64,000 nt of DNA. It comes from Lactarius indigo (Eukaryota; Basidiomycota; Agaricomycetes; Russulales; Russulaceae). The notes under the pieces are model-generated. The model was given only the letters and a program-made list of their open reading frames with translations, searched no databases and was not told the origin of the DNA. The position numbers were made by a program, and so were the translations under genes. Of this stretch, positions 24,263-37,274 are shown piece after piece. How positions within the stretch are numbered: position 1 is the first letter of the stretch; the number at the start of each line of letters is the position of its first letter. The stretch is from the NCBI GenBank assembly GCA_025766275.1, contig JAFKAC010000006.1:1922001-1986000 (forward strand), read 5' to 3'.

Positions 24263-27200
24263 GCCGTCTCATACTGTATTCATTCCTACCTGGTTCGACA
24301 AAATGAAGACACATTTGCTGTCGAGCGGTCTGATATGACGCTTCAAAGCGTCCGCGCTTACAGCCATGATGGACCTGAAGAGATACGTGCGCACCCCCGT
24401 TTTGGCAACATGCGTAGTGTACAGCCCGATACACACTCTATCAATATATAGGGACCAAGGGGGAATAACAAGAAGCCGTAGATTGTTAATCTGGGTGCGG
24501 GGTTCCCGGTGTTACATCCCCCGTTAATGACAAGCATGTTCCGGCCATCCGCAGCAGCAGCCACACAGAGCCAAAAGCGAGCAACAGGTGATAGACGCCG
24601 CGTCCCGAGGGTACCGCACTTACAGGAGCAGTGTGGTGGCGAGATTGTTGGACAGGGCGTGCTATCCATTTTTGGGCGATAAAGAACTGAGCACCCCAGT
24701 TCAACTACGGATATCGGAGCGGAAATGAGTAGGGATGAATCAATCATATGGTGCATCACATGGGTGAGAGACCTGTACCAGCCCGGGATTGCACCCTGCT
24801 TCGAGATGATGCTGAACACCTCGTGGGCTGGATGTGAGAACAGAATGCCGTAGAGTCAATGTATCACAACGCTGCGGACAGGTGCGGGGAACGGAAGTGG
24901 TTCTGAATGTCGCTTGGCGCCGGTTCTACTCAGATGATTGAGTCTAGCAATGAGTCACTGGCACAAGCCTGTAACTCTCAACCAACAAAGGATAACGGCA
25001 ATTTTGGTGGCCAGGCCTGTCCGTTCCGAGGATTTATTAGGACGAGAGAACGGCAGCCGCGGAGGCCACCTGACATGGGCGTTGATGAGTGCGGAGAGTG
25101 AATGAGGGATATGTGATCGTTGTGATAAGCATCTGATACTATTTGCTGGCACCTGGTACTAGAGGACGGACTTTTTTTGGAAGCCAGAGAATGGGATCAG
25201 AAGGACCAGGAATGTGGTAACTAGGGACACAACAGGGCAGTGAACGTTTAGCCTCTAATCAGATGAGGAGATGCGAGCGTACTCTACCCCACGAAGCTAT
25301 TGTTACGAGCGGGAATAGCGGGGTGGAAATGTATTGCGGCCGCAGATTCTTTTGTCGCACGCAAATGTCCGCACGGCTGCCACCCATGTAGCCAGACCCA
25401 AACCAGTCCGAAGACCCCAAAAACAAGATCTCTCTGGAAAGGTTCAACCCGTGGGGAACCAAGGCAACATCGATACTGCCACGATCGGGAACACAAGAAT
25501 GCCCATTGTTAGATTTCTGTCAACCTGAAGGGAGCCGGAACTACAGGCCCCCGACGTTGCAAAAACCGCGGGTTTACGGTATATGCTAGCTACCTGGTTT
25601 GATTGTCGATAGATAACTGATGCAATAAGCACGCAATTGTTTGGATACAAACTTACATCCTTATGGTATTGCCAAGGGACTCGGGTACGCCAGTACAGTA
25701 GTGGAACGGGCTAATTGCGCTTACAGGACGGCGTATTACCTTAGATACCCACGGGTGTGAAAGAGGAAAAAATGCCAACCACGGATTCGAGCTGCAAAAC
25801 GAACGTTGAACATTGAGTATTTGGACATTTGCCCTGATCGTGGGTGGTATGCCTAGTGCCAGTGGATGCAAGGCGGACGTCGATGTTTTTCACATTCCGA
25901 GTTCACATTCCGAGTCTGGTCTGACAAAAATTTCTCACAGTCTGAGGCACAATTTGAACTTGAGAAAGTGCAAACGAATGCGCTGACGCCGCCCCTTGCT
26001 GTTCTTACGAAATACGATCCGATGCAGGTCTGGTAAAAACTCTTCAGCATTCATATCGCAGTTCAAGTTCTACCCCCCATAGGATATTCGAGGTTGCCCT
26101 TTTAAGCTTCTATTTAGCTTTTGTTCAAACTCGAACATTCGTCGCTTCGCCGCTGGCCGTATCGCCGAGATGATGGGCCATGTGCATCCCCACAATTCTC
26201 GGAGCGAGAACGATCCCTTCTCTCGTATACTCATAACCTGAAACAGGAACACCACCCATACGCCCAATGAAAACGTCGTTCCAGTGCAGGGAGGGGTGGA
26301 TGCTCCGCCTCTTTCACACGGGGTATTGCAATAGACGTGACAAAGTCTAGACACGAACAAGCTATCACACACCAAATCATAGCACCCCATTCTTCCAACC
26401 CTTTCGTCGACCCCTTAAATGTTTACGTTTGGTACCTCTAGGACCTCGACCCCCGGTCTGTGGCACCCTGCACAACTGGATACCACTTCCAGTCCACGTG
26501 GTACACACAGCCGCCCGTCGGATGACGCACTTGTATATTACATACCCTTGTGATGGGAAGTGATAATGCTCACTACCTCTAGTAAGTCTCTACCAGGCAC
26601 AGACTCTGCAACGTCAGGGCTCACTATCAGTCGTTTTTGCTCGTTGAAGCCTTGATCTTCCCTCGAACGGTCTGGACCGTCTCTTCAGAAGATCTATCAC
26701 ATCTACCTATATGCAGGCTATTTCGCGCCCTTTCGTCATAACTTAGGGTGACAGTGAGAAACAACATCAGTGCGCGCAATCACCGCAGTACCGATAGCTA
26801 AGCACCCTTGGGTACTGAAAGTGGCCACGCATTTTCTCATAGACTCGCTAACTTAGTACATGTCCCCAGTTAGGGCATCCCGTTCCGACGTTGCATTGTA
26901 TACCTGTCTGATCTAGGCGCTTGCGGTATCGGCCTCTGACACTCCGCGAGGTGAGAAGTACGTGCCGAGATGCCCCGAAGCTCGGAATCGCGCGCTTACC
27001 CCTTGCTTTTGCTCCAACCGAGTATATGGTTCCGGCTTTTCCACCACTACAGTAATTTAAATCACGTACGATCTTGTTCGCTCACGACATGGGGCATTTC
27101 GGCTGCGAGCGTAGTTGGTTGCACGTATCGTGACGAAAAGCGCTTCACGCATTGCGGACGCTGATCCCCTTAATCTGTCAGTTATTGCTCAAAGTCCGTG

Positions 27201-30200
27201 CCCGGAAGCATGGCCTTCTTGAACAGACGCCATATATGTGCAACAAAAGAGCCAGGAACATGGTCGTTCTACCTATCAAGCGCCGAATAGCGCCTGTACC
27301 TGCTGATGCGAGTTCAGTCGTTGATACCTTAGCAACTCCTAGACGGGTGTGTGCTCTACGCCACCTTGCCCCTATCACCATAGCGCGACCTTTTCCCCAT
27401 AATCTCATCAGATGCCTATTCTGCCTATGGAAGTTCTGCCTCGCGCATTTGGGCAGGTTGCTTCCGCAACAATGTTTTGGAAAGTCCGTGATTGCATCCC
27501 ACGAAGCTTCGCCGTCGTGAGACCACTAGGGATCAGTCTGCCTTCTGTTCTTAACTGTATCGACCCTGCGAATTGCTTGTCGCTTCCCGCCATTCAAGCC
27601 GTTGTGGGGTAGCGTTGCCAGACGCGCGAAGAAGCGCACAAGCTAGGTTCAACTTTTCTACCATGCTTATAATTCGGTGATCCCCACGTTGATCGATGAC
27701 CTATGGAACTTGATCTCGTTAACAGACGGGGTAATGTACGTGACTTTGACCCCTCCCCAACACGCCCTGTCGAGGACGGACTCGTGTTGATTCGCACGCA
27801 CATCTCAACTCGCTCCGGGTCCCGAGAGGGTGCTTTTGCGCCCATCCTGAAGCGTCTCCCTCTTGAACGAAGTGCCGTCATGTTGTTGTCCAATCAACTG
27901 CCCCTTTCTTAGCAGAAAGCAGTATCGCAAAATCATTTCTGCCCACGATCGAACTGTGGTATCGCCGACCACTTTGCCCAGCGGAGGCTATTCAACACAG
28001 GAGATCCGCGACCATGTTTGGAAGCTTGCGGGGCTCCAATCCGCCATCGTCCTGTTGCTCGTTCTTGCCCCACGCCTTATTCGTTGGCCTCGGCCCAGGG
28101 CGGGAGGACCGGCATGATAGCTGGCCTGCGGGTAAGAAACGCCTGTCATGATGTGGAAATCTCCGAATGAGATCACGCCAGGACGTCCCATGCGGAGCAA
28201 ATATCTGCGTGCTCTAATCTACGTTGTAATAGACGCTGATCGTCCTGGCCAAGTCGTGCAAGGTCGGAGGCACGAAACCATGTCAGGGCAAGGCTCTCGC
28301 TCCTGGCAGGCTTCGGGAATTTTCCCAGCATGCTCAGGCACTACGCGGATAGAAAGTGAGACCGCTTACACCACGATCTGCCGTAAACCGTCAGGCGTCA
28401 CAATGGGCGTGTGAATTACAAGCGCCAACCTTGTCTGGGACATCACGTGCATTATACGCCAGGCGGAAGGCAGGGTGATGACCGAGGTCAGCAAATGGTA
28501 ATTTCTGGTCACCTACCTAGGATATGCACCACGCGTTTGAGGAAGACACGGCACGCTGCAGGCGTCTCGAGCCAAATTCTGACTCCCGACGAACACGTGG
28601 TGCCCAGCCAGGATTTTATTCAACATGCCATATGCACGCAGTGCTTCCCGTGTAGCAACAAGGCAGGGTGAACCAGCGGTGGGTACAGGGCAACGGAAAG
28701 CATATCTGACTGGAGTGTATAGCGGCATCTTCAACACAGGTGCCTCAGGCTAAGGAGGGGTGGGCCTCTTAAATTGGAGAATTCTATTCGCGAAGCTACA
28801 GCCCTGAGGACCGCAGTGCCGGGTACAGGATCGGGATCAGCCGCGACGCTCTGAAACCAGCTTTTTCATTTTCGTCGCTTGGCAAGGCCCGCGAATCTCG
28901 GTACGGCCCGTTGTTTATGGCATATGCGCTCCACGTCCTGGGGCTCCATTCTCTGCACTCACTCTGGTACTGAGCAATCTGATAGCTTGACGCGCGACCT
29001 TTCGTACGTATCGTTCTGTCATCCTTCTGATCTACAATATCCCCATGCAATTTGTCTTTCTGCGGTTCCCACCTCGCTCCGCGTGCCGGCGCTCAATGCA
29101 ATATGGCTTCACTTGGAGTTTCTTAGCGTCTGTAATTGATACGCTGAGAAATTGCCGCTGTCGATTTGCGACGCGTGTGTAACCTGCCGATCTTATGTAG
29201 AAGGCATGTTGCGTAGCACCCTGGGATCTGTTCAAACCAAAAGTTGAAATTTAGTCAACACGATCCGGCGAGGCCAGTCGATGTGGGTTCGAACCGAGTT
29301 CGAACCGATCAAGAAGGGATGCAGGCCCTTGACTGTGATCTGTATCGCGTTGCGAAAGTGAGAACACTTTGTGCTAGATCTCTAGACATGAATTTATTAC
29401 GCTTGAATAAATGTGTCACGCCTCCTCCGGTTATCGGAGGCGGGAGAACCATTATTCGAATACCTTCCTCCTAAGCCCCCCAGGATGGATTTATCGTGTT
29501 CATCAAGTGTTCACCATACTGGTCAGGAAACCCGATATTTGGCCATGCCCTCGGCAGTGGATGGTTCATCCACGGACACGTAGATATTCCCCAACCCAAC
29601 AGCGGCGTCTGGACCATGTCGGGGTGGCACATATCGGGCCTCTATGGAGAGCCTGCTGGATCGCGGCGTTAGGGTGCGGGACATCGGCCCTTGGCGGACG
29701 ATTCAATGGGCTAATGTTGTGTTTTGGCTCTGCAGAAGGTCAATATATCAAGCTCACCTCGGAAGTAGATATAGCGAACCATGACTACGGAACGTGAGGT
29801 TCTTATTCATTGTGGGTCGGGATACACAGTACGAGAAACAACGAACCCGGGCACTGACACCCGCACTTCAGCCCTTGGTCCAGCCTCGGTTTTGCTTTGC
29901 TGGCTCTGCGAGCGGAAGCAAATGTGGGCGGAAGCAAACAGTGGGGCGTTAAACTTTGAGGGAGCACCTAATAATACAAGAATCAACGAAACGTGCGCAT
30001 GAGCCAGCGAATGAGGCGGTAACTCTTTTCACGACTGCCGTCGAGTGACCGACGTATATGGTTGCCTTGCGGCGTGAGTTCCGGTGGTGGTTGCACTGGT
30101 AGTCCTTCGCGCTTGCCTTTGCGAGCTGATTGCTCGGCATCTTTTGGGGTAGGATATCAACATGTGCAACATTGTTGTTCATACGCTGATACCGGCCTCG

Positions 30201-30619
30201 CATGCGGTACCATGCAGGTGTTCTCGCGTGTCGTCCCGGATCGCGGACATCCAAGGCTTGATCCAAGGTCGAAAGTAACTTACTTGTGGAATATTCTGGT
30301 TACTGGGAAATCGAACGATACCTCTTTCCTTCGACCCAACATGATGATTAGCGAGAGCTTAGGGATAGCCAAGGCGAACCAAGGCGAGGTGGTGGCGAAT
30401 GCCAGCGAGCTTTCAGCCAAGCTCAAATCACTGACCGGGCCGGATCAGTACCAAAAAAGAAATGGTTGCTTTGAAACCCTAATCCCACTGCCGTCCAATC
30501 AGAGCGGTCGAGCAACGCGAGGGAGAGTCACCTGAGTTGCTGTCCGTTCAACCGGACTTGTAGTTCATAACTCTGTCTGGCGACTCGCCGCTAGTCTCCC
30601 TTCCTGCAGTAAGTTCAAA

Positions 30620-32378
30620 ATGTTATTCGAGGCTTCTAGGGCCTTGCGTGGCGCGCGGAGTTGCCACGGTTGGCGGTTCCTTAGTGGTAAGTAGACTTGT
30701 TTGGAATTATTATCTGAATGCTGAGCGCTGATGTTTGAGGTGGTGCAGCTGTTGCAGGCGCTCGGGCTGATTCTAGACATCTCCCCTCTCTTGGAATTGC
30801 GTTCGACATAGTAGGTAGACCGTCTATTTCAATCTTTTGCATCTGACAGTGCGACCAGGACGGGGTTCTTCTCCATGGAGCGCGCGTGCTGTCTGAAGCG
30901 CAACGAGCGCTCTCAATATTAGAAGGCAACAATCGGTTCAACAGGTAAGTTCTATATCCAAAGTTATCCTGATATTGCTTATATAATTACTTGAGAAGAA
31001 AGATTCCGTACATCCTGGTTTGTTCTGTCTTATCTATGTGGTCATGTGGGCACAACATATTTTCAGATGACCAATGGCGGGGGTACTAGCGAAGAGGATA
31101 GATCAAGAAAGCTGACAGAACAACTAGGTTTCGAGGTATGTCCGAAGATATCGGCTCGCTCGTACTGATTCGTACTCTCGAAAGATCACTACTTCCAATT
31201 TTATGCAAGCACATGCTATTCTGAAGCCCCATGCGCACAAGTATGCCAACAAGCCGGTGCTCGTTCTTGGAGGAAGGCGAGATGCGCTGCGAAGGGTCGC
31301 GGAAGAGTAAGGATGATTAACGCCTTCGTCGGTACTTTTTCAAAAGCGACCCTCTATAAGTTACGGACTCAAGCACGTGTATACAACGCTGGACGTTAAG
31401 GCCTGGAATCCTGAGTAAGTTGACTTGATAAAGACTTGCTCTGACTCGCCCCTTCTACCGCTCATTGAACCCCTTTAGTGTCTGGCCTTTTTATGACCTC
31501 ACCCCCGAGGAGAGGGCATCCGCCAAGGTTGACCCGTTCTTTTTTTCGTGCATAGGCTTATTGAGCGGGGTCATAGCCAGTTGACTTCTCGACTACGCCA
31601 ATATCCGCCATTTTTGTTTTCCATGACCCGCGCAACTGGGCGCTCGATGTCCAAATCATGATGGATGTCGTCCAGTCTCGAGGAATCATCGGGATCCAAT
31701 TGCCCCGTGGTGAGCGCTCCGCCTGTGGAGCTCGTCTTCTGCAACCCGGATCTTCAGTGGCGCTCTGAGTTCCCTCGCCCGCGCCTTGGGCAGGGAGCGT
31801 TTCGCGAAGCATTCCAAGCTGTTCATCAGGTTTGCACCCCATTTTTTTTTGGTAGAAACTGCAGCGCTAATTCTGTCCAGGCGGTCACGGGTGCGCCCTA
31901 CCCGTACACACAGTTCGGAAAGCCGACGACTCACACGTACGACTTTGCGGAGAAAATGTTGCGTGCCAGAATGGCAGAGCTTCACGGCCCGTCTGTCATG
32001 TCTGACATCCAACCGAGATTGTCAGTAGTTCTCCTTTCGCTTGAGTTCGTACTGAAGTCTTCCCCGTCAGCTATATGATTGGAGGTAAGCGTGTATGTAT
32101 TCCAGGTTTCGCCGACAGTTAACAGTTGTACGCAGACAACCCAGAGTCAGGTAAAAGATCTCGCGCGCTCACCATTGTCGTCATTTCACATTAACTTTAC
32201 CCCCTCTGAAAGACATCGCCGGCTGCAAACGCGGCAGGCTGGTCATCAATACTTGTGCGTACCGGTGTATACGATCCTGCAGATGGGCCACCCGTCTCAC
32301 AAGCCAACTCATGAGGCGGAGAACGTCGAAGCTGCCGTATACTGGGCAATAGAGCGCGAGATCGCGCAAATGGCATGA
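30620..32378 (+). CDS. HAD-superfamily hydrolase, CECR5/HDHD5-like, probably mitochondrial
   Basis: The first exon (30620-30686) is rich in Arg, Ser and Ala (LFEASRALRGARSCHGWRFL), like a mitochondrial presequence. HAD motif I FDIDGVLLHG forms across intron 30811-30859. Motif II is in the TNGGG block. A family block reads YGLKHVYTTLDVKAWNP, and DLQWRSEFPRPRLGQGAFRE with YPYTQFGKPTTHTYDFAE are further hallmarks. Motif IV GDNPESDIAG spans three tiny exons. There are about eleven introns, including 30945-30998, 31018-31066, 31136-31184, 31307-31360, 31415-31478, 31528-31576, 31830-31880, 32021-32070, 32085-32135 and 32151-32212, leaving exons of 14 and 15 nt (32071-32084, 32136-32150). Breaks of one extra base occur near 31716, 32225 and 32290. 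TGA is at 32376-32378. The family is thought to act as a phosphatase; the substrate is unknown. Confidence 0.9.
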
Positions 32379-32647
32379 TGCTAGACGTTAGACTTTTTCG
32401 TCTATGACTCCTTTGTCATTAAACGTAGATGCCATGGGTCTCCTTCGACCACAATGCCACGTTGTTTGGACAATGCTAGCGCGCGTGGCCAAGCCTCGTG
32501 GCGCACGTTGTGGCACATTTTGTGGACAGTGGCTCTCTCTCTGTACAATGACCACAACCACGAATGCATTGTCCGCGCGATTGTCATGCTGCACAACTGT
32601 GGTCGTCCAACTTGTGAACCCCTCAGAAACGTTGCATGTCTCAGCTG

Positions 32648-32654
32648 TATAAAA
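32648..32654 (+). promoter_or_regulatory. TATA box candidate for the hemerythrin-like gene
   Basis: TATAAAA lies 154 nt before ATG 32808, after the end of the HAD gene at 32378. The position is plausible for a basidiomycete core promoter with a leader of about 120 nt. Confidence 0.4.
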
Positions 32655-32807
32655 CATCCCCCCATTTTCTATGAACCTTCATCACGACCACCTTTGACGA
32701 AGCAGCCCACTTGATAGCAACGACATTCCGATACCCTTCAATCCGACCAGATACCCTTGTAACTGTACACGTTACCTACTTACCAAATAATTCGACATTC
32801 GCCCAAG

Positions 32808-33720
32808 ATGTTTCCCTTGCCAATGCTTGCCACAATACCAGTAGACCTAGAGAGCATGGAGTAAGTACGGCCGCTTTCTGTCAGTGAATCTCACCTAATG
32901 TGGCATCAGCTCCCGCCATGCCATACGATACCACTTAGCTTTCATGAAGGTAGACTCACGCCCTCTACTGTCCTGATGAACATAGCCATACTGACGGACT
33001 GTAAAGAACACTATCTTACGCGCTCTTAATAATATTTATGCGCGCGCGCGCGAACTTCGACGTGGTGACGCACGCTTAGAGGCATTCCTTCAGTACGTTG
33101 CAGGGTTCTGTGATGTTCTGGTGCAGCAGATCCGTGGTGAGAACTTCCTCTCTAGTTGGATTCGTCAGTGCTCTAAGCGGTATCACATATACGCAGCGGA
33201 CGAGCGTCTGTTCGGAAGTCCAGTCATTATAGATGTTGCACTGGAGAAACTGTTGAACGAAGGCTGCATTCAGGACATGCACAAAGTAGTGCAGGGCGCA
33301 GAACAGCTGAAGAAACTCGCACAGAAATATGCCAAAGTGGGTGCCGTTAACCTAGGCTTATTTTTATTTGAAGCGGCAACTGACGCAAAAGCAGCTTCCA
33401 GGAGACTACGATGGTCTTGAGATCGTCGCGCACCTTTCCTTTAGCGAAGAGTTTGCCGCACGATCTTGGGCACAGGTGAGTAGAATTCCCGCTCATGAAT
33501 GCAAACTTATGATGCTCACTCCGGACAGTTACACTCCCTTGATTGCGGGCGTCTTGAGGAAGTGTGCTCCGAGGTGGAGATGCGCCGTGGACTCCGACGT
33601 AAGCCGAGTCTGTTCCCGCAAACGAGGTTGTCCGTGCTAACCGTGAGCAGAGATCACCTGATTCGTTTGTGCGCCAGTCAGACGTTGCGTTCCTTGTCCC
33701 GTAAGTCACCATGGACATAA
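32808..33720 (+). CDS. Divergent hemerythrin-like (HHE-type) protein, candidate
   Basis: Six exons (32808-32860, 32910-32949, 33007-33163, 33233-33336, 33395-33475, 33529-33720) join in phase to 208 aa. The fold pattern of fungal HHE cation-binding proteins can be followed: RHAIRYHLAFMKNTILRALN with NNIYARA, then FLQYVAGFCDVLVQQIRGEN where the family has a His-rich HHxxEE stretch, then EKLLNEGCIQDMHKVVQGAE, then GDYDGLEIVAHLSFSEEF. Several expected metal ligands are replaced (Gln-Gln-Ile in place of His-His-His; Gln-Asp-Met-His in place of Glu-Gln-His), so iron binding is doubtful. The last exon is less certain. The call rests on pattern only; an unrelated helical protein remains possible. 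The gene follows the HAD gene on the same strand after a 430-nt gap. Confidence 0.5.
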
Positions 33721-36700
33721 TTTTTGACGTCCAGACCGAACGGGCACTCTAGGTTCATCCACTCGCACCATGACAAAGAAACCTCGCAATACTGGCCCAC
33801 AGTTAGTCCCGAAGGTCGCATAACACTTCCATGCTTGGCCAAGACGTATGCAAAGTAAGCCGCCGTTATGTCCGGGTGACGTTGTCTGAATGTGAAGGGC
33901 AGATCGTGGGAGCTGGCTCCATTCGATGTAAGCGCAGGTGTGCGTACTAGGGAACGCCGGGAGACCAGGACCAAGATCTGAGCGAGTGTCACCGCAGTTT
34001 CTGATACGAATATCAATGTATCAGTAGACCAATGTAGTATGAGGACTTGTAAACGCCCCACGGTTGCGTAAACTTATGATTCGAATAATGGAGTGAAGAA
34101 AGGGGGAATAGACATCTCCATCGATTCTGATGGAGATCGAACGGTGCCGACAGCTTCTCCGGTTTGCGGCTTGTATGCGGGTAAGTCAATTGGATCGAAA
34201 TCAGCTTGAAGAAGGCGCTCCGCGGCGAACGGTTTTATAAAGAATCAATTGGGGGTATGCTAATCATTTGCGTCATTCGAGTTGGAAAGATTATTCGGCG
34301 TCCACGATAGCACGGGAAAAATATAACACCGCACTGAACCAACAGTTCGGACATAAGATAAGTTATGTGCAAAACGTCACCAGGAAATCCAAGAGGAGCT
34401 CTTGCCGTATCAACATTCATTTCAAAAATATCCTTTGACCATCCCAGTAAAAATAGCTTTGCCACCGCGAGTATGCGCTGCTGTATGAAGCAACCCAAGA
34501 AGCAATCGATCTGGGACGAGAAAAGGCGCGTGCTATCCACAAGAGAACCAGGTTATAATTCCTTATGGGTGGAAGCAGCAAGATGGGAAGATCTAGAAGT
34601 GAGGAGATTATCACAAGTAGTGTATTACATGAGGGTGTTGAATGCAGCAGGAACGAAGCAGGTGACATATAACCCCTACACCTCATAGTACCCGGAATAA
34701 ACATGGATTTAAAAGATAAAAAAACACCTCGTGTCCGCAACCCGCAACGTGGAGCGTTGCACGTGTGCTCTCCAGCGCGCCGGCACGCCGGAGCATTGGC
34801 CACATTCCTGGTCAAGTTCCTGGTGCCCATTCGTCACGGCCTCGTTGGCGTTTCATTTCCGAGTCTATTAGGCTACCATCCATCCTGTCGCCGAGACTAC
34901 GCCTGCCTCTGATCAGCTCAATGACAGGCATCTATATAAGTTGTCACTTCAAAGAATAAAAGTGCTTAGCGCTTAATACGGTAGTCTTCTGGGCGAACGT
35001 GGCAACAAGTAAAATCTTCGCATCGGATCACAACGAAATAAAACATCGCGCTTTTCGGCCCGTCAAGCTGTAATCATGTAATTCCTGATGACGCTCCAGA
35101 TACAGCATTTTAACAGACCCCCGATTTGCGCAGCCATCCTGTTTCGGTTCTCGCTCGGACTAAGGCCTTTGCCCACGTTGTTACCCTTGAGTCGTCACTG
35201 AGACATCTGACCCATGGACATCAATCCACCCGTGATGAGCACAACCCCCCGGTTCCTGGCTTTCGTCCTGTTTTGTAAGGGCCCTTGTGCTTGCATTCTT
35301 CATCTGTACCGCCGTGCCGTTGCAAACACGGATTTTACGCCACATTCCATCGATCAGTGTTTCAGTGTCCAGTTGACGAGCCGTGACATCGCTACCCTTG
35401 CGATCTGCTGCAGAACGGCGCAAAGTGACAGTCCGAATCTTCTGGCTTTTGAAGCTACGCACCGCCGGTTGTCCGATCCCCTGCTTGGGACTAATTCCTT
35501 GCTCTAACAGCTTATTTGTGTATCCCGGCGGTCGGGGACTACCTAATTCATTGAGCCCGACCGATTGTGCTTCCCTGTTCAGCGCTGGTTGTCCATGACA
35601 GTGGCTCCATATTACTGTTGTGCCTCGTGACGACCGTACCCACGTCCGTGATTTCGTGCAAAAGAATAGGAATTGTGGCTTCTTGAATCTCAGCCCTGGC
35701 CAATCTATCTCAAATTTCTGCTCACATGTGCGCTCTTGTCTGGTCCAGCAGGGTAGCCATCTCCAGGTGAATTCTGACTATTTGCTACCTTCACATTTCG
35801 GCGTCTGCGTGCGCTTCACCGAAATTACTACCCATGGTTCCATACTGTGTACTCATCTAGGTGACCCACACCCTTCTTAATGCCACCGGTGTCCTCTACA
35901 GACTAGCGCGCGACTCTAGCGGCTTCGTTAGCACATCACGAAGCCGGTATCAATGGGGCTTGCTCATCAACGTGCAATGTGCTTGTATGTCCTTCTATCT
36001 CGAACAAACCTTTTCGAATGGATCACCGGAAGGGGGTGGAGTGCGTGTCGCTCGGCATCCTTACTCTATTGCTTATCCCCCATCCCATTCCCGAGATATC
36101 ACCGAATTTTTTTTTTTTTCGGTTCTAGCTACAACGCCCGTTATCACAGGTCTGTGCAAGTTTTCTTCTTCTTCTTTCTAGGTTTATTTCGACCCCCCAA
36201 TGTGCCGGTTAGCGCGGATCGAGTCCGCCGAGTCACCGCGGAGACCGGACGATGCGCGGTCCTTTAGCTAGAAGCAGTACGAGATCTAGAATTTCATGAT
36301 AGAGGGTGTTCTTGGACATCATAGTGCTAGAGACCCGGGGCCTGTTTGCCTGCGGCTTTTTCTCGTCGCGCCCGCGGTCGAGAATCGTTTGTTAGGATAC
36401 GCACCAGCGTCTGAGTCGAACTGCGGTGATGCAACCCTGCTTCTGTGCGTTCGCAGATGACACGATCAGATGCTGTCTTTGGCTTCGTTCCGAGGTTGGA
36501 GAGCCTAAACACACGGTCGATAACACCATGACACACCGAAAGGAACAGCCACAGAAAATTTTGCTTTGCTGTGACGTTCTTCCCTCGGACATAGTTTGAT
36601 TGAGTAGATACCACCTCAGTTACCCTATCTCATCAACTTGCCTATCCTATAAGTGTTGACTCGGGCAGTTCTCAACATTCCGCTCAATTCGGAACGTCTG

Positions 36701-37274
36701 AATAAAATATCGTGACCAGCTAGGTAGGAGGCGGCACACATGACCGTTGCTTCTATTGTCCTGAGCAGTTCCCGTTCTTCGATCGTTTCGATGTTCTCGT
36801 ACTAGTCTTTGAGCTGACGTAGGTGATGGTGTTATCTTGAGAGCGGTATCTATGTTCCCTGACCTACATATTGCTTATGGTACGAGTTTCGAGTGATAGC
36901 TGACTCGGAAAGGCTTGCCCCTTCCTTCGAGTTCGACGCTGGAAATTACCCCCATTCCATTTGGATTAGTGGGTTCTTCCCTTCACCTGCAACTGTTTAC
37001 CTTGGAGAGGGGGAAAATGTTATGTTTAATTATAATACGAAGCAAGTAACAAGGACTCAGGGCCAAGCATAGAACTTCTGAAATGTTGGAGACTTAGACT
37101 CAGAGTCTTGCTCAGAGTCTGACTAGATCTGACTCCGGATACTGAAGCCTGAATGGGAAGATGAGCTTATATAATCCGGCCCGCTAGTGAGGCCAGTCCG
37201 GCTTCCCCTCGCCCAACGAGACAAACGGACGGTGACTTGCTGGCGACGTAGGTTCCATCTTTCGGGCTGTTTCA
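33721..37274. other. Gene-poor spacer (about 3.5 kb)
   Basis: No family is recognised on either strand. Frames at 34365-34688 (+) and 34540-34235 (-) lie in a more AT-rich patch but carry no motif. A T13 run is at about 36107-36119. There is no tRNA, LTR or inverted repeat that I can support. Confidence 0.5.

Larger units (their letters stand above)
21761..30619. other. Long gene-poor block (about 8.9 kb)
   Basis: I found no recognisable gene family in this block on either strand. Base composition looks even, and open frames stay short (mostly under 160 codons) with no motifs. Exceptions listed separately are a hexamer microsatellite (24228-24262) and one exon-like piece (23412-23532). No terminal repeats, LTRs or RNA genes stand out. 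The block is either true intergenic DNA or old transposon sequence eroded past recognition. Confidence 0.5.

Noticed and set aside
29284..29312. tRNA B-box-like GGTTCGAACC, present almost twice
   Set aside because: T-arm stems do not pair and no A box or acceptor stem can be drawn around it.
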